Source of the DNA: JAWLHA01 sp041690535
GTDB taxonomy: Bacteria > Pseudomonadota > Gammaproteobacteria > Thiohalomonadales > Thiohalomonadaceae
Length of the DNA stretch: 64,000 bases
Assembly: GCA_041690535.1 (NCBI GenBank)
Contig: JAWLHA010000015.1
Location: 1-64,000, forward strand
Reading direction: 5' to 3'
Shown here: piece after piece, positions 17,694 through 26,352 of the stretch
Position numbering within the stretch: the stretch's first letter is position 1
Layout of the letters: every line of letters starts with the position of its first letter
Made by a program: the position numbers and the translations under genes
The notes under the pieces: model-generated
Database searches by the model: none
What the model was told of the DNA's origin: nothing
Seen by the model: only the letters and a program-made list of their open reading frames with translations

Positions 17694-17920
17694 GCCTAGA
17701 GCACCGAACAGGTAAACCGAAAGATCGCCAATCGCAGCCAAGTTGCACCGCAGGTGGCGGGGGCAGCGAACCGAGGTAGGGTGGATAAGCGCAGCGCATC
17801 CACCAAATTGTAGGGGATAGGCACAGCGCATCCACCCATTCGACGCCGCACGGTGGATGCGCTGCGCTTATCCACCCTACATATTGGGCGCGTTGGATTT
17901 ATCTGTTCGGTGCTCTAGGC
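17694..17920. mobile_element. MITE with CTAGAGCACCGAACAG ends and a nested 29-bp inverted repeat
   Basis: GCCTAGAGCACCGAACAG (17694-17711) is perfectly complemented at 17903-17920. Inside, a 29-base arm (17776-17804, beginning GTAGGGTGGATAAGCGC) is perfectly complemented at 17852-17880. The 227-base unit carries no gene. A diverged full copy is at 42935-43097. Single ends occur at 21894, 25208 and 58344, and the inner arm also occurs at 39635 and 59763. Confidence 0.7.
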
Positions 17921-17983
17921 GCAGATGCCGAGAGCAAGGACTTTGCAGCATGGCGGGAACGCTGAGCGCCTCCCAAAACGCCC

Positions 17984-18415
17984 TTAATCTATCTTGAGAG
18001 GGAAGAGACTCGGCGCGTCAGCCGTATAGTCGGGCGTGATTGGCACGATGGTGATGTAGCCTTGCGCAGACCACGTGGTATCGGCGCCTGGGAACTCGGG
18101 TGTCTCATCTGGGCCAATGGCCGTGATCCCACCCGGGACCGTGGTTCCGGCCGGAACATCGGTGCAAGACTTATGGCAGCCGATGTTGATGGTCACTGTA
18201 TCGCCGCCAAAGCTGACTATCAGATTGTCCGCAAAGGTGACGGTGCGACCCTGTCGCGTGATAAGGATGCCGGCGGGCTCGGAGAGCGGCGGGTAGTTGA
18301 TGTTCAGACCGACCCCCTGCGGCAGCAGGCCCCGAAAAGGAGCAGGGGCTTGCAAGAGCATTTTCGCGAGCAGCGCACGAGCCGAGGGGGCAACACACTT
18401 GCCGGTGATGGACAT
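17984..18415 (-). pseudogene. C-terminal remnant of a SurE-type 5'-nucleotidase
   Basis: On the minus strand, ARALLAKMLLQAPAPFRGLLPQGVGLNINYP matches the SurE segment before and including its conserved LNVNYP motif; it is followed by a plausible C-terminal beta region ending ...DYTADAPSLFPLKID. The N-terminal metal-binding half (with the DDG motif) is missing. The truncation point coincides with a GTCAGACAATACTGTCCCCGAATTC-like repeat around 18425-18449. The residual frame has Cys pairs (IGCHKSC) suggesting a secreted version. Confidence 0.5.
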
Positions 18416-18431
18416 GGAAAGCGGGTCAGAC

Positions 18432-18449
18432 AATACTGTCCCCGAATTC
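18432..18449. repeat. REP-family scar AATACTGTCCCCGAATTC
   Basis: Reverse complement of the left arm of the repeat at 5380-5398, differing by one inserted C. It lies exactly where similarity to SurE stops on one side and 24 bases before the GGDEF gene on the other, so it probably marks the rearrangement that joined them. Confidence 0.45.
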
Positions 18450-18472
18450 GTCCATCCAGAGGTGATCCTACA

Positions 18473-20041
18473 TTGAACGACGCCGAACCAGGCCGAATTG
18501 AGGGTCGGTCTGCCGAACGGCAGAAGTCGGCGCACACTGCTGTTGCCCTTGACAGGGACGCGGGAACTTCTCCTGGACGTTCTTGGCAGCTGTTATTCGG
18601 CATAGCGCTGTTACTGCCCGCCGTGTATGTCGTGGTCCCCTATGGAGCCTTTGCAAGCACCCTCTACGTGGCGGCCAGTTTGTTCGCGACCCTTGCCATT
18701 TCTCTTGCCGTGCGGGCCCGGCGGCAACTCTTCGCGCCGGCCTCCTGGTGGCTTTTGGCAGGCGGGCTGGGATTATGCACAATTGGTCATGGTATCTGGT
18801 ATTGGCTCGACCTTCAGGGGTTGGAACCCTTCCCATCGCTCGCCGATGTCTTCTACCTTGTGGCATACCCACTGTTTGCGGTCTCGTTGTGGTTGCTGGG
18901 CAACCAGAACGATTCGGAGGATGGCGCGCTCAGCGATGCGCTCATCGTCGGAATTTCAGCGGCGGTGCTCAGCTGGGCTCTGCTGATCGCACCGTACGTT
19001 TACGATCCGACCCTGACGCTGGGCCAACTGCTCGTCTCGGCCGCCTATCCGGTCGCTGACCTGATTCTGCTGCCGCTGGTCCTTCGCCTGGTCTTCTTAC
19101 ACCGTACACGTATCACGGCTCATTTGCTGCTCCTTATCGGCTGGTCTGCCTATCTGGCGGCGGATATCCTGTACGCCCATGGCAATTCATCGGGCTGGTA
19201 TGCACCCGGTGGGCTGACGGACGGGTTGTGGCTGGTCGCGTACGCGCTGTTCGTGGCTGCGGCGTGGCATCCCTCGGCCGCCATGGAGCCCGATTCCCAT
19301 GCGTCAAGCGCCGAGTTGTCGGGCCGGCGCCTTCTCGTCCTCGGGGCGGCAGCCGTGCTCGTGCCTATGGTAATACTCTTCACCGCCGGGACGGACTACG
19401 AGATCGTCCGAGTCGCGGCCATCGCATCGATCCTGCTGTTCCTTTTGGTCATGCACCGCATGGCCGGCCTATTAAGAGAGACCCACCGGCAAGCGGCGGA
19501 ACTGGAAAGCCTGTCGAGGACCGATCCACTCACCGGCGCGGCCAACCGCAGGCATTTCGATCACGAGTTGGCACGGGAGATATCCCGCGCCGAGCGGACG
19601 CAAACTGCGCTAAGTCTCGCGTTCCTCGACCTGGACCACTTCAAGCGGTTCAACGACACCTATGGACATTCGGCCGGGGATGCCCTCTTGGAAGAGCTGG
19701 TGAGCGCCTGGCGCGGCGCACTGCGTCCGGCCGATGTGGTGGCCCGAATCGGCGGAGAGGAGTTCGTCGTCATCTTTCCCGACACGACCTGTGACCAATG
19801 CCTGGGGGCATTGGAACGCCTTCGCGGGCTGGTCCCCTACGGCCAGACCTGCTCCGCGGGGCTCGCAACCTATCGCCCGGGCGAGACGGCTGACGCTTTT
19901 GTCGACCGTGCCGACAAGGCGTTATACACGGCCAAGCACAATGGCCGTAACCGGGTTGTTCTCGCCCAGGACACCCGGGGTCAGCCCTGCAGGGACCCTC
20001 TCGAATCCCTGGATGAGGAGCCGTACAGGATGGTCCCATAG
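18473..20041 (+). CDS. Membrane-bound diguanylate cyclase (GGDEF)
   Basis: 522 residues if translation starts at TTG 18473, which has AGAGGTGAT 7 bases upstream; the frame extends further back only through the antisense of the SurE remnant. About eight to ten membrane helices (residues 40-340) form an unclassified sensor. The GGDEF domain (about 355-505) has DPLTGAANRRHF, FLDLDHFKRFNDTYGH, the inhibitory site RPAD and the active site RIGGEEF. It should therefore make c-di-GMP and be product-inhibited. No EAL domain. The signal sensed is unknown. Confidence 0.8.
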   Translation: MNDAEPGRIEGRSAERQKSAHTAVALDRDAGTSPGRSWQLLFGIALLLPAVYVVVPYGAFASTLYVAASLFATLAISLAVRARRQLFAPASWWLLAGGLGLCTIGHGIWYWLDLQGLEPFPSLADVFYLVAYPLFAVSLWLLGNQNDSEDGALSDALIVGISAAVLSWALLIAPYVYDPTLTLGQLLVSAAYPVADLILLPLVLRLVFLHRTRITAHLLLLIGWSAYLAADILYAHGNSSGWYAPGGLTDGLWLVAYALFVAAAWHPSAAMEPDSHASSAELSGRRLLVLGAAAVLVPMVILFTAGTDYEIVRVAAIASILLFLLVMHRMAGLLRETHRQAAELESLSRTDPLTGAANRRHFDHELAREISRAERTQTALSLAFLDLDHFKRFNDTYGHSAGDALLEELVSAWRGALRPADVVARIGGEEFVVIFPDTTCDQCLGALERLRGLVPYGQTCSAGLATYRPGETADAFVDRADKALYTAKHNGRNRVVLAQDTRGQPCRDPLESLDEEPYRMVP

Positions 20042-20139
20042 CTGGCGTTAGTAGGGCGCGAAGCAAACCCCTTAACCCAGGGGCCGTGTCGCCACAACGG
20101 TTTACCCGTGTAGCACGTTGCTCCGAATCAAGCTATGAG

Positions 20140-20347
20140 GTAACTACTCGTCCCCCCGACTGCCTCCCGCTTATGGAATTAGGATGCGGTCGCAGGTTCA
20201 CCGCACTCGATCCTCGCTACTTGTACTGTTCGTCATTCCCGCGAAGGCGGGAATCCATAAGGCACCCAGCCCAATACCCTTGACCCTCTGAAGTCCAGCA
20301 CTGGATTCCCGCCTTCGCGGGAATGACGGATGCGGGTGAGTAGTTAC
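20140..20347 (+). mobile_element. GTAAC-ended MITE, copy 1, with 8-bp target duplication
   Basis: GTAACTACTC (20140-20149) and GAGTAGTTAC (20338-20347) are perfect inverted ends. The element is flanked by the exact 8-base direct repeat GCTATGAG (20132-20139 and 20348-20355). Inside are REP-like palindromes of the form ATTCCCGCGAAGGCGGGAAT. GTAA ends with 8-bp duplications are the known signature of IS66-family transposition. The rest of 20042-20390 holds no gene. Confidence 0.85.
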
Positions 20348-20390
20348 GCTATGAGATCACAAACCCCGGTGGCAGGAGGCCGCTCACGCC

Positions 20391-21572
20391 ATGGACCTTC
20401 GTACATCCCCTTCCGCACAACGCGGTGTGCTTTACGAGCATGCGGAGACACGTGAACTCGTTGCACTGGTGGACGAGGCGACAGCGCTGGTTGAAGCCCT
20501 CGGTGAGAGCGCGTTCAGCGAACTCTCGGTCGACGGCAGCCGCTGGCGGCAGGGGGAGACCTATATCTTTGTGCTGGACCCGCAGGGATGCTGGTGCATC
20601 CTGATCCAACCCTGTCCGGCAGGAATGTGCTGGACTACATGTGGCCCAAGCCTGGGGAAAACGTCTCCACTCAAAAATCGACCTATGTGAGCAGGGCGAA
20701 GCTGGGCGACCAGTGGGTCCTGGTCGGATGCGGGGTTTATCTGGCCGGTGCCCCGACAGAGGTCTCCGCCGCCCCCAAAATGACTGCGGTCGAGCTGATG
20801 ACGCTGGTCCGTGAGGGGGCAGCCGTTTTGGAGGCGAAGGGGGAGAAGGGCTACCCCGAACTTCGCCAGAGGGGCTCCAGGTGGTATCGCAACGATACCT
20901 ACTTTTTTGTCTGGACAATGGACGGGGACCGGGTCTTTCATGCCGCCGACCCGGCGGGGGAGGGCAGAAACGTCAGTGGCCTTAAAGACATCGTGGGCAG
21001 ACCCATCGGCAGGATGATCCTCGACGTGGCCAACAGCCCCTCCGGGGAGGGTTGGATCCACTACATGTACCCGTTGCCCGGGGGCATGTTTCCGGCCTGG
21101 AAGTCCACTTTCGTGAAGCGGGTAACGTTCCCTTCCGGCAAGCTGTATGCCGTCGGCTCGGGGATCTATCAGATGAAGATGGAACAGGCCTTCATCGAGG
21201 ATGTGGTCGACCGCGCAGCCGGACTCATCCAGGCGCGCGGCACAGAGGCCTTTCCTCTGCTGCGGGACCGGACCGGCCCCTTCGTCTTCATGGATACCTA
21301 CGTGTTTGTAGAGACCGCGGACGGGACCGAGCTGGTGAATCCTGCCCATCCTTCGCTGGAAGGCCGGAATCTCATGGACCTGCGGGACTCTGAGGGTAAC
21401 GCAGTGGTCCGCAAGGAGATCGCGGCTGCCATGAAGGAGGGGCATGCCTGGCCTTGAGGTGCAGTGGTACAGGCCCGGAACCAACATGCCTGCACGCAAG
21501 CTGACGTATCTGCGGAAGGTCCAGGCCGGTGACGAAACCTATTTCGTGGGCTCGGGCATTTACGTGGACTAA
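20391..21572 (+). pseudogene. Triple sCache-domain sensor protein with two compensating frameshifts
   Basis: Three tandem single-Cache domains can be read across two frame changes. Domain 1 (VDEATALVEALGESAF ... ETYIFVLDPQG) loses one base near 20586 and continues in another frame as LVHPDPTLSGRNVLDY. Domain 2 runs about 20790-21175. Domain 3 (AGLIQARGTEAFPLLRD) gains one base near 21455 (tggCCttgag), then continues EVQWYRPGTNMPARKLTY...VGSGIYVD to TAA 21570-21572. Repeating hallmarks are ETYIFV, GRN, PG and VGSGIY. No signal peptide is seen: the MITE lies 43 bases upstream and may have removed it. Cache domains bind small ligands outside the membrane. Confidence 0.7.
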
Positions 21573-22138
21573 GCGGGTGGAAAGCGCGGTGCACACCGCC
21601 TTCAGGGTCCGACGTGCTTGCCCCCGGTCCTGAAAACTGGACACCGTTTGCATTTACGACGCAGAATTTCCAACGCATGTCCCAGCAGATTAAAGGTGTC
21701 TTCCACCCGTCCTGCACCCCAACAATGGAGCTGAATGCAGCGCAATTTTCAGTTGCTTTAAGCCAAATTCGCCCGTCTCCCTGGCCAGTTGCACGGTACG
21801 CTTCAGCAGCTTCTGTGGGCATGGCGGTTTCTGCTCTTAGGTCATCGCCACCCATTTGATCACGTCTACATCCCCTAGTCGATCCACTTCCTGCTTTTAC
21901 CTGATTGGTGCTCTAGCCGCGGCAAAGGGCATCCCTGGCTGTGTCGCACCAACCGCGGCGTCATCCTGATGCCGCGGGAGCGATCCATCGACATAGGCGC
22001 TGGCAACACCTGTTGCCAAACGCGCCCCCTCCCCACTCAGTATCAACCAAGTCGCCTGTTTTGGTTAACGAATCTGCTGTCCCGACCCTGCCAATAAGTG
22101 CTAGCTTGTGGATTCGTCCAAGGGACACGGACAAAACG
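21573..22138. other. Gene-free stretch with element remnants
   Basis: No convincing gene. TCCTGAAAACTGGACACC near 21632 looks like an insertion-sequence end (IS3-like), and 21894-21916 is a lone right end of the CTAGAGCACCGAACAG MITE family (complement of the left ends elsewhere, with AAT for GAA). The last ~100 bases must hold the promoter of the TetR gene at 22139, but no strong -35/-10 pair stands out. Confidence 0.4.
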
Positions 22139-22765
22139 ATGACAGAGACCGAAACAGCATCCTCCGACTCGGTGCGCGCGCGCCTGCTCAAGGCGGCCAT
22201 GGACTGCTTTCTCGCGGATGAATACCACAACGTCACCACCCGTTTGATCGCGGATCGGGCGGGCGTCAATGCCTCAATGATTCGATACTACTTCGGCAAC
22301 AAGGAGGGGCTCTACGAAGAGATGATTCGGGAGACCATGGCTCCTCTGCTGGATGTGCTCGACGCGCCTGGGTTCAACTCCGTGAACGGCTTCGCGGAGC
22401 TGTTGCGCCTCTATTACGACACCATGTCCTCCCACCCGGAGTTTCCCAAGCTGGTCCTCAAGGTCCTGGCGCTGAATCAGGGCCCCGGTAAGCGCTTCAT
22501 TCACCAACTGATCGAGCGGGGCCGGTCGCGTGGGGCAGCCCGGATTGGCGAGATGAAGGCCAAAGGGGAGATCGCACCTTCGGTAGACCCGGACGTGATC
22601 CGTATGAGCTTCGTCAGTCTTGCCATGGCGCCCATGCTGCTGAAGGGCATTTTCGAGGAGCAATGGGGGCATCCCATGGAGAACGAATTTTTGCAGGAAT
22701 TGGCCCGTTTCAATGGTCGCCTGTTTACAACCGGCCTTGCACCCGGTTCCTCAAACGAAGGATAA
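22139..22765 (+). CDS. TetR family transcriptional regulator
   Basis: 208 residues. The helix-turn-helix spans about residues 10-55 (RLLKAAMDCFLADEYHNVTTRLIADRAGVNASMIRYYFGNKE). The C-terminal helical domain (about 80-200) is of the type with LLRLYYDTMSSHPEFPKLVLKVLAL. The start at 22139 places the HTH at the usual position. The stop is 2 bases before the methyltransferase start, so the two genes are one transcript, and the regulator probably controls its own operon. The ligand is unknown. Confidence 0.82.
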   Translation: MTETETASSDSVRARLLKAAMDCFLADEYHNVTTRLIADRAGVNASMIRYYFGNKEGLYEEMIRETMAPLLDVLDAPGFNSVNGFAELLRLYYDTMSSHPEFPKLVLKVLALNQGPGKRFIHQLIERGRSRGAARIGEMKAKGEIAPSVDPDVIRMSFVSLAMAPMLLKGIFEEQWGHPMENEFLQELARFNGRLFTTGLAPGSSNEG

Positions 22766-22767
22766 CC

Positions 22768-23883
22768 ATGACTTTGCAAAAGAATGCCGGCGCCGTGCGG
22801 CGCTTTGCCAAGGCGCTCCGATTCGCATCCTGGCTGCAGAACCTCCCCAACAGACTCACGCCGCCACCATTCAGACTGATGCAGCTTGGCTCCGCGTTCT
22901 GGCAGTCGCGGGTCCTGTACGTGGCGGCGCGACTCGACATTGCCTCGCGGCTGGGCGACGAAACACTCTCCGCCGAGGAACTCGCTATAACGGTATCGGC
23001 CGATGCGGATGCCGTGTATCGCCTACTGCGGATGCTCGCCGCCATGGGGATCTTTGAGGAGGCATCGCCACGGCGTTTCAGGAACAACCGGATCTCCGAG
23101 TTCCTTTGCACCGACCATCCGCAGAGCGTGCGCGCAATGATCCTCATGCACAACTCCGATGCCATGGGCCGTCCCTGGTACGAGCAACTGGAACACGGCG
23201 TCCGGGGAGGCGGTGTGCCTTTTGAACAGGCCCACGGTGAGGAGCTGTTCGCTTACATGGACAGCCACCCGGACTTCGATGCGCTTTTCTCCGAGGCCAT
23301 GGAAACCGTGGAGGCGTTGACTGGCGACAGTTTCGCCACCGACTTTGACTGGGCGCAGTTCGATCGCGTTATCGATGTGGGCGGCTCCCGGGGCGGCAAG
23401 GCGGTCACCATCCTCAAGCGTCATTCCCATCTGAGCGCCATGGTGTTCGACCGTGCACAGATCATCGAAGGGGCGGAAGCGTATTGGCAGGGCAAGCTCG
23501 ACGCGTCGCTTCTCGAGCGCCTGAAGTTCGAAGCGGGGGACGCGCTGGAAGGCATTCCGGCGGCGGGCAGTGCCAAGGACATCTACTTCCTGAGTGCCGT
23601 GCTGCATGGGTTTGGCGATGACAAGGCAATCCGAATACTAACGAACTTGGCCGCGGCTATAGGTCAGAGCGGCGCCCGAGCGGTCTTGATGGAGATGGTG
23701 ATGCCCCCCTTGGGCGCGGACCTGTCCAGCGCCTCCTTCGACATGCAACTGTTCATGGGCACACGGGGCCGCGAGCGGACATGGTCTGAATGGCAGCGGC
23801 TGCTCGATCGCGGCGGTCTGCGGCTGGAAGAGGAGGTCGGCCTGCGTTCATTCGCGAAGCTCCTCGTCTTGCGACGCGCTTGA
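22768..23883 (+). CDS. SAM-dependent O-methyltransferase (Methyltransf_2-like)
   Basis: 371 residues. The N-terminal dimerisation and winged-helix part (about 35-140, LYVAARLDIASRLGDETLSAEELA) is followed by a class I methyltransferase core with motif I VIDVGGSRGGKA near residue 208 and a late YFLSAVLHGFGDDKA where the family has the catalytic His region. The overall form matches small-molecule O-methyltransferases such as the CrtF and hydroxyneurosporene type. It sits directly behind its TetR partner. Substrate is not deducible; xenobiotic or quinone modification is only a guess. Confidence 0.75.
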   Translation: MTLQKNAGAVRRFAKALRFASWLQNLPNRLTPPPFRLMQLGSAFWQSRVLYVAARLDIASRLGDETLSAEELAITVSADADAVYRLLRMLAAMGIFEEASPRRFRNNRISEFLCTDHPQSVRAMILMHNSDAMGRPWYEQLEHGVRGGGVPFEQAHGEELFAYMDSHPDFDALFSEAMETVEALTGDSFATDFDWAQFDRVIDVGGSRGGKAVTILKRHSHLSAMVFDRAQIIEGAEAYWQGKLDASLLERLKFEAGDALEGIPAAGSAKDIYFLSAVLHGFGDDKAIRILTNLAAAIGQSGARAVLMEMVMPPLGADLSSASFDMQLFMGTRGRERTWSEWQRLLDRGGLRLEEEVGLRSFAKLLVLRRA

Positions 23884-23907
23884 TTTCACTTCGAAGCGCT
23901 TCGAGGA

Positions 23908-23946
23908 CGGGGGGGGTGAGGGTCAGAGCGGGGGGGTGAGGGTCAG
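23908..23946. repeat. Tandem GGGGGGGTGAGGGTCAG repeat
   Basis: Two adjacent copies of a G-rich unit ending in GGGTCAG lie between the methyltransferase gene and the next coding region. GGGTCAG is the core of the REP family used by the transposases here, so this is probably a decayed REP site. The G-runs are also places where sequence reads are error-prone. Confidence 0.4.
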
Positions 23947-24014
23947 GTCTTGCAACCCTGCATTCAGGCGATTACGCTTGGAGGGAACCCCTGAGGCAGT
24001 GCAGGTACAACAAT

Positions 24015-24282
24015 ATGCGCGTACGGTTCCTAATCATCGGCTTGGCAATGGCAACAGCGTTCCTCTCCGATTCCACCGGAGAGTGCTTGGGACAGGACCA
24101 AGGCCGGTACGAAGGAGGCTTGGGGTGGAATCAAGCAGGGGTCAAAGGAGGCGTGGAAGGAAGTGAAAGAGGGATCGACGGACGTATGGGATCGGACCAA
24201 GGAGGGGTCAGAGGAAGCGGCTGAGGAGGTAGCGAAGGGTGCTTCCGGTGCATGGCGATCGTTCAAGGAAGCGTTCGAATGA
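24015..24282 (+). pseudogene. Small secreted Lys/Trp/Glu-repeat protein, frameshifted
   Basis: ATG 24015 opens a signal peptide (MRVRFLIIGLAMATAFLSDS). After about 24070 the coding sense moves to the +1 frame, which reads AWDRTKAGTKEAWGGIKQGS then KEAWKEVKEGSTDVWDRTKE and ends FKEAFE at TGA 24280-24282. The repeating (K/R)EAW / VWDRTKEG pattern is an amphipathic helical repeat with Trp every 10-11 residues. A one-base indel between 24065 and 24088 joins the two. Small periplasmic helical proteins of this type exist, but I cannot name a family. Confidence 0.5.
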
Positions 24283-24339
24283 CCTCCGTTGGAAGCGAAA
24301 AGGGTCGTCCATCCTGCAACGACCCACGTTGACTACAAG

Positions 24340-25212
24340 ATGTCAAGGCCACTACGGCTTGAGTTGGCGGGCGGTTTGTATCACGTGACCTCGCGTGGCG
24401 ACCGGAGGGAGGACATCTATCGGGACGAAGAGGATCGGGCTGCCTGGCTCGAGACCCTTGGTCAGGTTTGCGACCGCTTCAATTGGCGTGTGCATGCCCA
24501 TTGTGAGATGACAAACCACTACCACTTTGTGGTGGAGACGCCCGAGGCGAATCTTTCCAAAGGAATGCGTCAGCTCAATGGCGTTTACACCCAGCGGTTC
24601 AATGGGCGGCACAAGGCGGTCGGCCACCTCTTTCAGGGTCGGTTCAAGGCTATTCTTGTCGAGCGTGACGCCTACTTGCTCGAACTGTCTCGCTATGTTG
24701 TGCTGAATCCGGTGCGCGCGGGAATGGTCAGGCGTCCCGAGGATTGGGCGTGGAGCAGTTATGCCGCGATGGTCGGTCTGGCAAGCAAGCCACACTGGCT
24801 GGAAACGGACTGGCTGCTCGGCCAGTTTGGTGCGACTCGTCGCACGGCCCAGACGCGCTATGCCGCCTTCGTGGCGGAGGGGCGGGGGAGGGGCATCTGG
24901 GAGGGGTTGCGCCACCAAATCTTTCTCGGCAGCGAGAAGTTCATACAAAGGCACACTTCCAAGGAAGTCCTGGCGGACACACTGCGAGAGGTTCCCCGGG
25001 CGCAACGCCGTCCATTCGCGCAGCCGCTGTCCCATTTTGAACACGCTTACTCCAGCCGTCGTGAAGCAATGGCCCGGGCTTTTCTCACCGGCGTTTACAC
25101 GATGCTGGAAGTGGCTGAGCATTTTGGGGTGCACTACTCGACGGTCAGTCGGGCAGTTCGCTGGTTTGAGGCGGGCGCGCCCGCGCGCACCAGCCGTTTG
25201 CAAAAGCCCTAG
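24340..25212 (+). CDS. REP-associated tyrosine transposase with C-terminal HTH
   Basis: 290 residues, longer than the copy at 3257 and only distantly related to it. The HUH motif is HYH at residues 60-62 (MTNHYHFVVETP). VGHLFQGRFKAILVERDAYLLELSRYVVLNPVRAG contains the catalytic tyrosine region. Residues about 240-280 form a helix-turn-helix (TMLEVAEHFGVHYSTVSRAVRWFE), typical of the long RAYT class. The stop codon TAG lies in a MITE end (CTAGAGCACC, 25209), so the original C-terminus may have been replaced. ATG 24340 fits the conserved MSRPLRLE start. Confidence 0.88.
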   Translation: MSRPLRLELAGGLYHVTSRGDRREDIYRDEEDRAAWLETLGQVCDRFNWRVHAHCEMTNHYHFVVETPEANLSKGMRQLNGVYTQRFNGRHKAVGHLFQGRFKAILVERDAYLLELSRYVVLNPVRAGMVRRPEDWAWSSYAAMVGLASKPHWLETDWLLGQFGATRRTAQTRYAAFVAEGRGRGIWEGLRHQIFLGSEKFIQRHTSKEVLADTLREVPRAQRRPFAQPLSHFEHAYSSRREAMARAFLTGVYTMLEVAEHFGVHYSTVSRAVRWFEAGAPARTSRLQKP

Positions 25213-25252
25213 AGCACCGAACAGATAAACGAAAAAGTCGCCAATTGGAGCC
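25208..25252 (+). repeat. Solitary left end of the CTAGAGCACCGAACAG MITE family
   Basis: CCTAGAGCACCGAACAGATAAAC followed by a GTCGCCAATTGGAGCC block matches the left 45 bases of the element at 17694. No matching right end lies downstream before the next gene. It overlaps the transposase stop codon. Confidence 0.6.
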
Positions 25253-25261
25253 CATTTGCCC

Positions 25262-25618
25262 CTAGACCACTGCTCTCACCAGAGACTCAACAATCGCGCC
25301 GATTACGGAGATAATCAGGGCGCCTAGCAGAGCCCAACCGAAGCTGTCGATCGTCAGATGAGTTGTCAACCTGCTCGTCAGCATCAGCAGGATCGCGTTG
25401 ATGATCCAACGGGTGATGAAGGCCAGCAGCCAAGCGATGCCCAATGTGGCAATGGTGAAGACCGCAAACAGGAGCCAGCTGAGAAGAAAGTTCAACAGAC
25501 CGAATATGGCGGCCACAAGCAGTGCGCTGGTGAAATTCTTCACGTGAAAGCCAGGCAACACCATCGCGGTCAGCCAGACGGCGAAGGAGAGAATCAACCA
25601 CGATAGAAGCAAGCTCAC
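25262..25618 (-). CDS. Phage-holin-superfamily-4 (YvlD-like) membrane protein
   Basis: 118 residues and four hydrophobic helices (about 3-22, 30-50, 53-75, 90-115). The pattern MSLLLSWLILSFAVWLTAMVLPGFHVKNFTSALLVAAIFGLLN matches the Phage_holin_4_2/YvlD family of small bacterial membrane proteins. Despite the name these are housekeeping or stress-related proteins of unclear function rather than lysis proteins. It is probably in tandem with the minus-strand gene upstream at 25666 (48-base gap). Confidence 0.75.
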   Translation of the reverse strand: MSLLLSWLILSFAVWLTAMVLPGFHVKNFTSALLVAAIFGLLNFLLSWLLFAVFTIATLGIAWLLAFITRWIINAILLMLTSRLTTHLTIDSFGWALLGALIISVIGAIVESLVRAVV

Positions 25619-25665
25619 CTCCCTACCTCCCAGCTAACGAGAACCACAGCACCATTTTTCTCTCC

Positions 25666-26352
25666 CTACTCCCTCAGCTTCAATCGCAGCTGGCCCTCAC
25701 TGACCTCAATCTCCTCTATCCCCTCGGCAAATGGCTGCCAAAATCCTTCTGCGGCGCCGAACTGCTGCACCAGATCGATGTTCTTGAGGTTGCCAAGCCA
25801 AGCGTTGGGCAGGGGGACGCCCCAGAGGCTCACACCCTTCAGTATGACGACGGGGCGGCCCGAGGCGAAGCGCACTTCCAGCCCGGCGGTGACCCTCACG
25901 GTCTTGCCGCCGAGGATGGGGAAATCGGGGTCGACCGGCACCAGCAGCTTGGCACTGGCGAGGTCGTCCGAGAGGTCGATGGCAAGGCGCTGGGCGAGAT
26001 GGGTGTTTGTGGCCAAGAGGGCATTGAGCTCCCTTTCGCTGAGCGTGATTTCCCGGGTGGCACCTTCTTCAGAGTAGCGTTCCGGCGTGAGTGGCGCACC
26101 GTTTTCGGGGGGCGGGCGCCTGCCCGGGGCGGTTCGGCGTGTCGCGGGGTCGAGGCGATCGAGCTTTTGCTCGAGTGCCTGCGCTTCCTTCTGATTGAGG
26201 GTGACCGGTTCGAAGCGCGCGGGAAATACGAAGGTGAGAACGACCCAGAGGGTGATGCTCACCGAGAGCACGACCGTGAGGAGGACAAGGGCCATGATTT
26301 TCCAGGTTGAAATACGCTTGCCCGGGGCGGGGCCTTTGGATGCTTTGGTCAT
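25666..26352 (-). CDS. Membrane-anchored protein of unknown function
   Basis: 228 residues. The N-terminal anchor is residues about 18-45 (IMALVLLTVVLSVSITLWVVLTFVF). A proline-rich linker (about 70-90) and a soluble domain of ~140 residues follow, containing ITLSERELNALLATNTHLAQRLAIDLSDDLASAKL and LKGVSLWGVPLPNAWLGNLKNIDLV. The repeated beta-strand pattern suggests a lipid-binding-like or LEA-like fold. I recall the family from gammaproteobacterial genomes without a reliable function. The start is supported by the GGAGGG before ATG 26352. Confidence 0.5.
   Translation of the reverse strand: MTKASKGPAPGKRISTWKIMALVLLTVVLSVSITLWVVLTFVFPARFEPVTLNQKEAQALEQKLDRLDPATRRTAPGRRPPPENGAPLTPERYSEEGATREITLSERELNALLATNTHLAQRLAIDLSDDLASAKLLVPVDPDFPILGGKTVRVTAGLEVRFASGRPVVILKGVSLWGVPLPNAWLGNLKNIDLVQQFGAAEGFWQPFAEGIEEIEVSEGQLRLKLRE

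Noticed and set aside
18062..18472. Long N-terminal extension of the GGDEF protein
   Set aside because: It is the antisense of the SurE remnant. TTG 18473 has a clear ribosome site directly upstream.
24015..24224. Single-frame reading of the 69-residue secreted protein
   Set aside because: After the signal peptide the frame becomes Gly/Arg-rich nonsense, while the +1 frame gives a regular Trp/Lys repeat, so a frameshift is the better reading.
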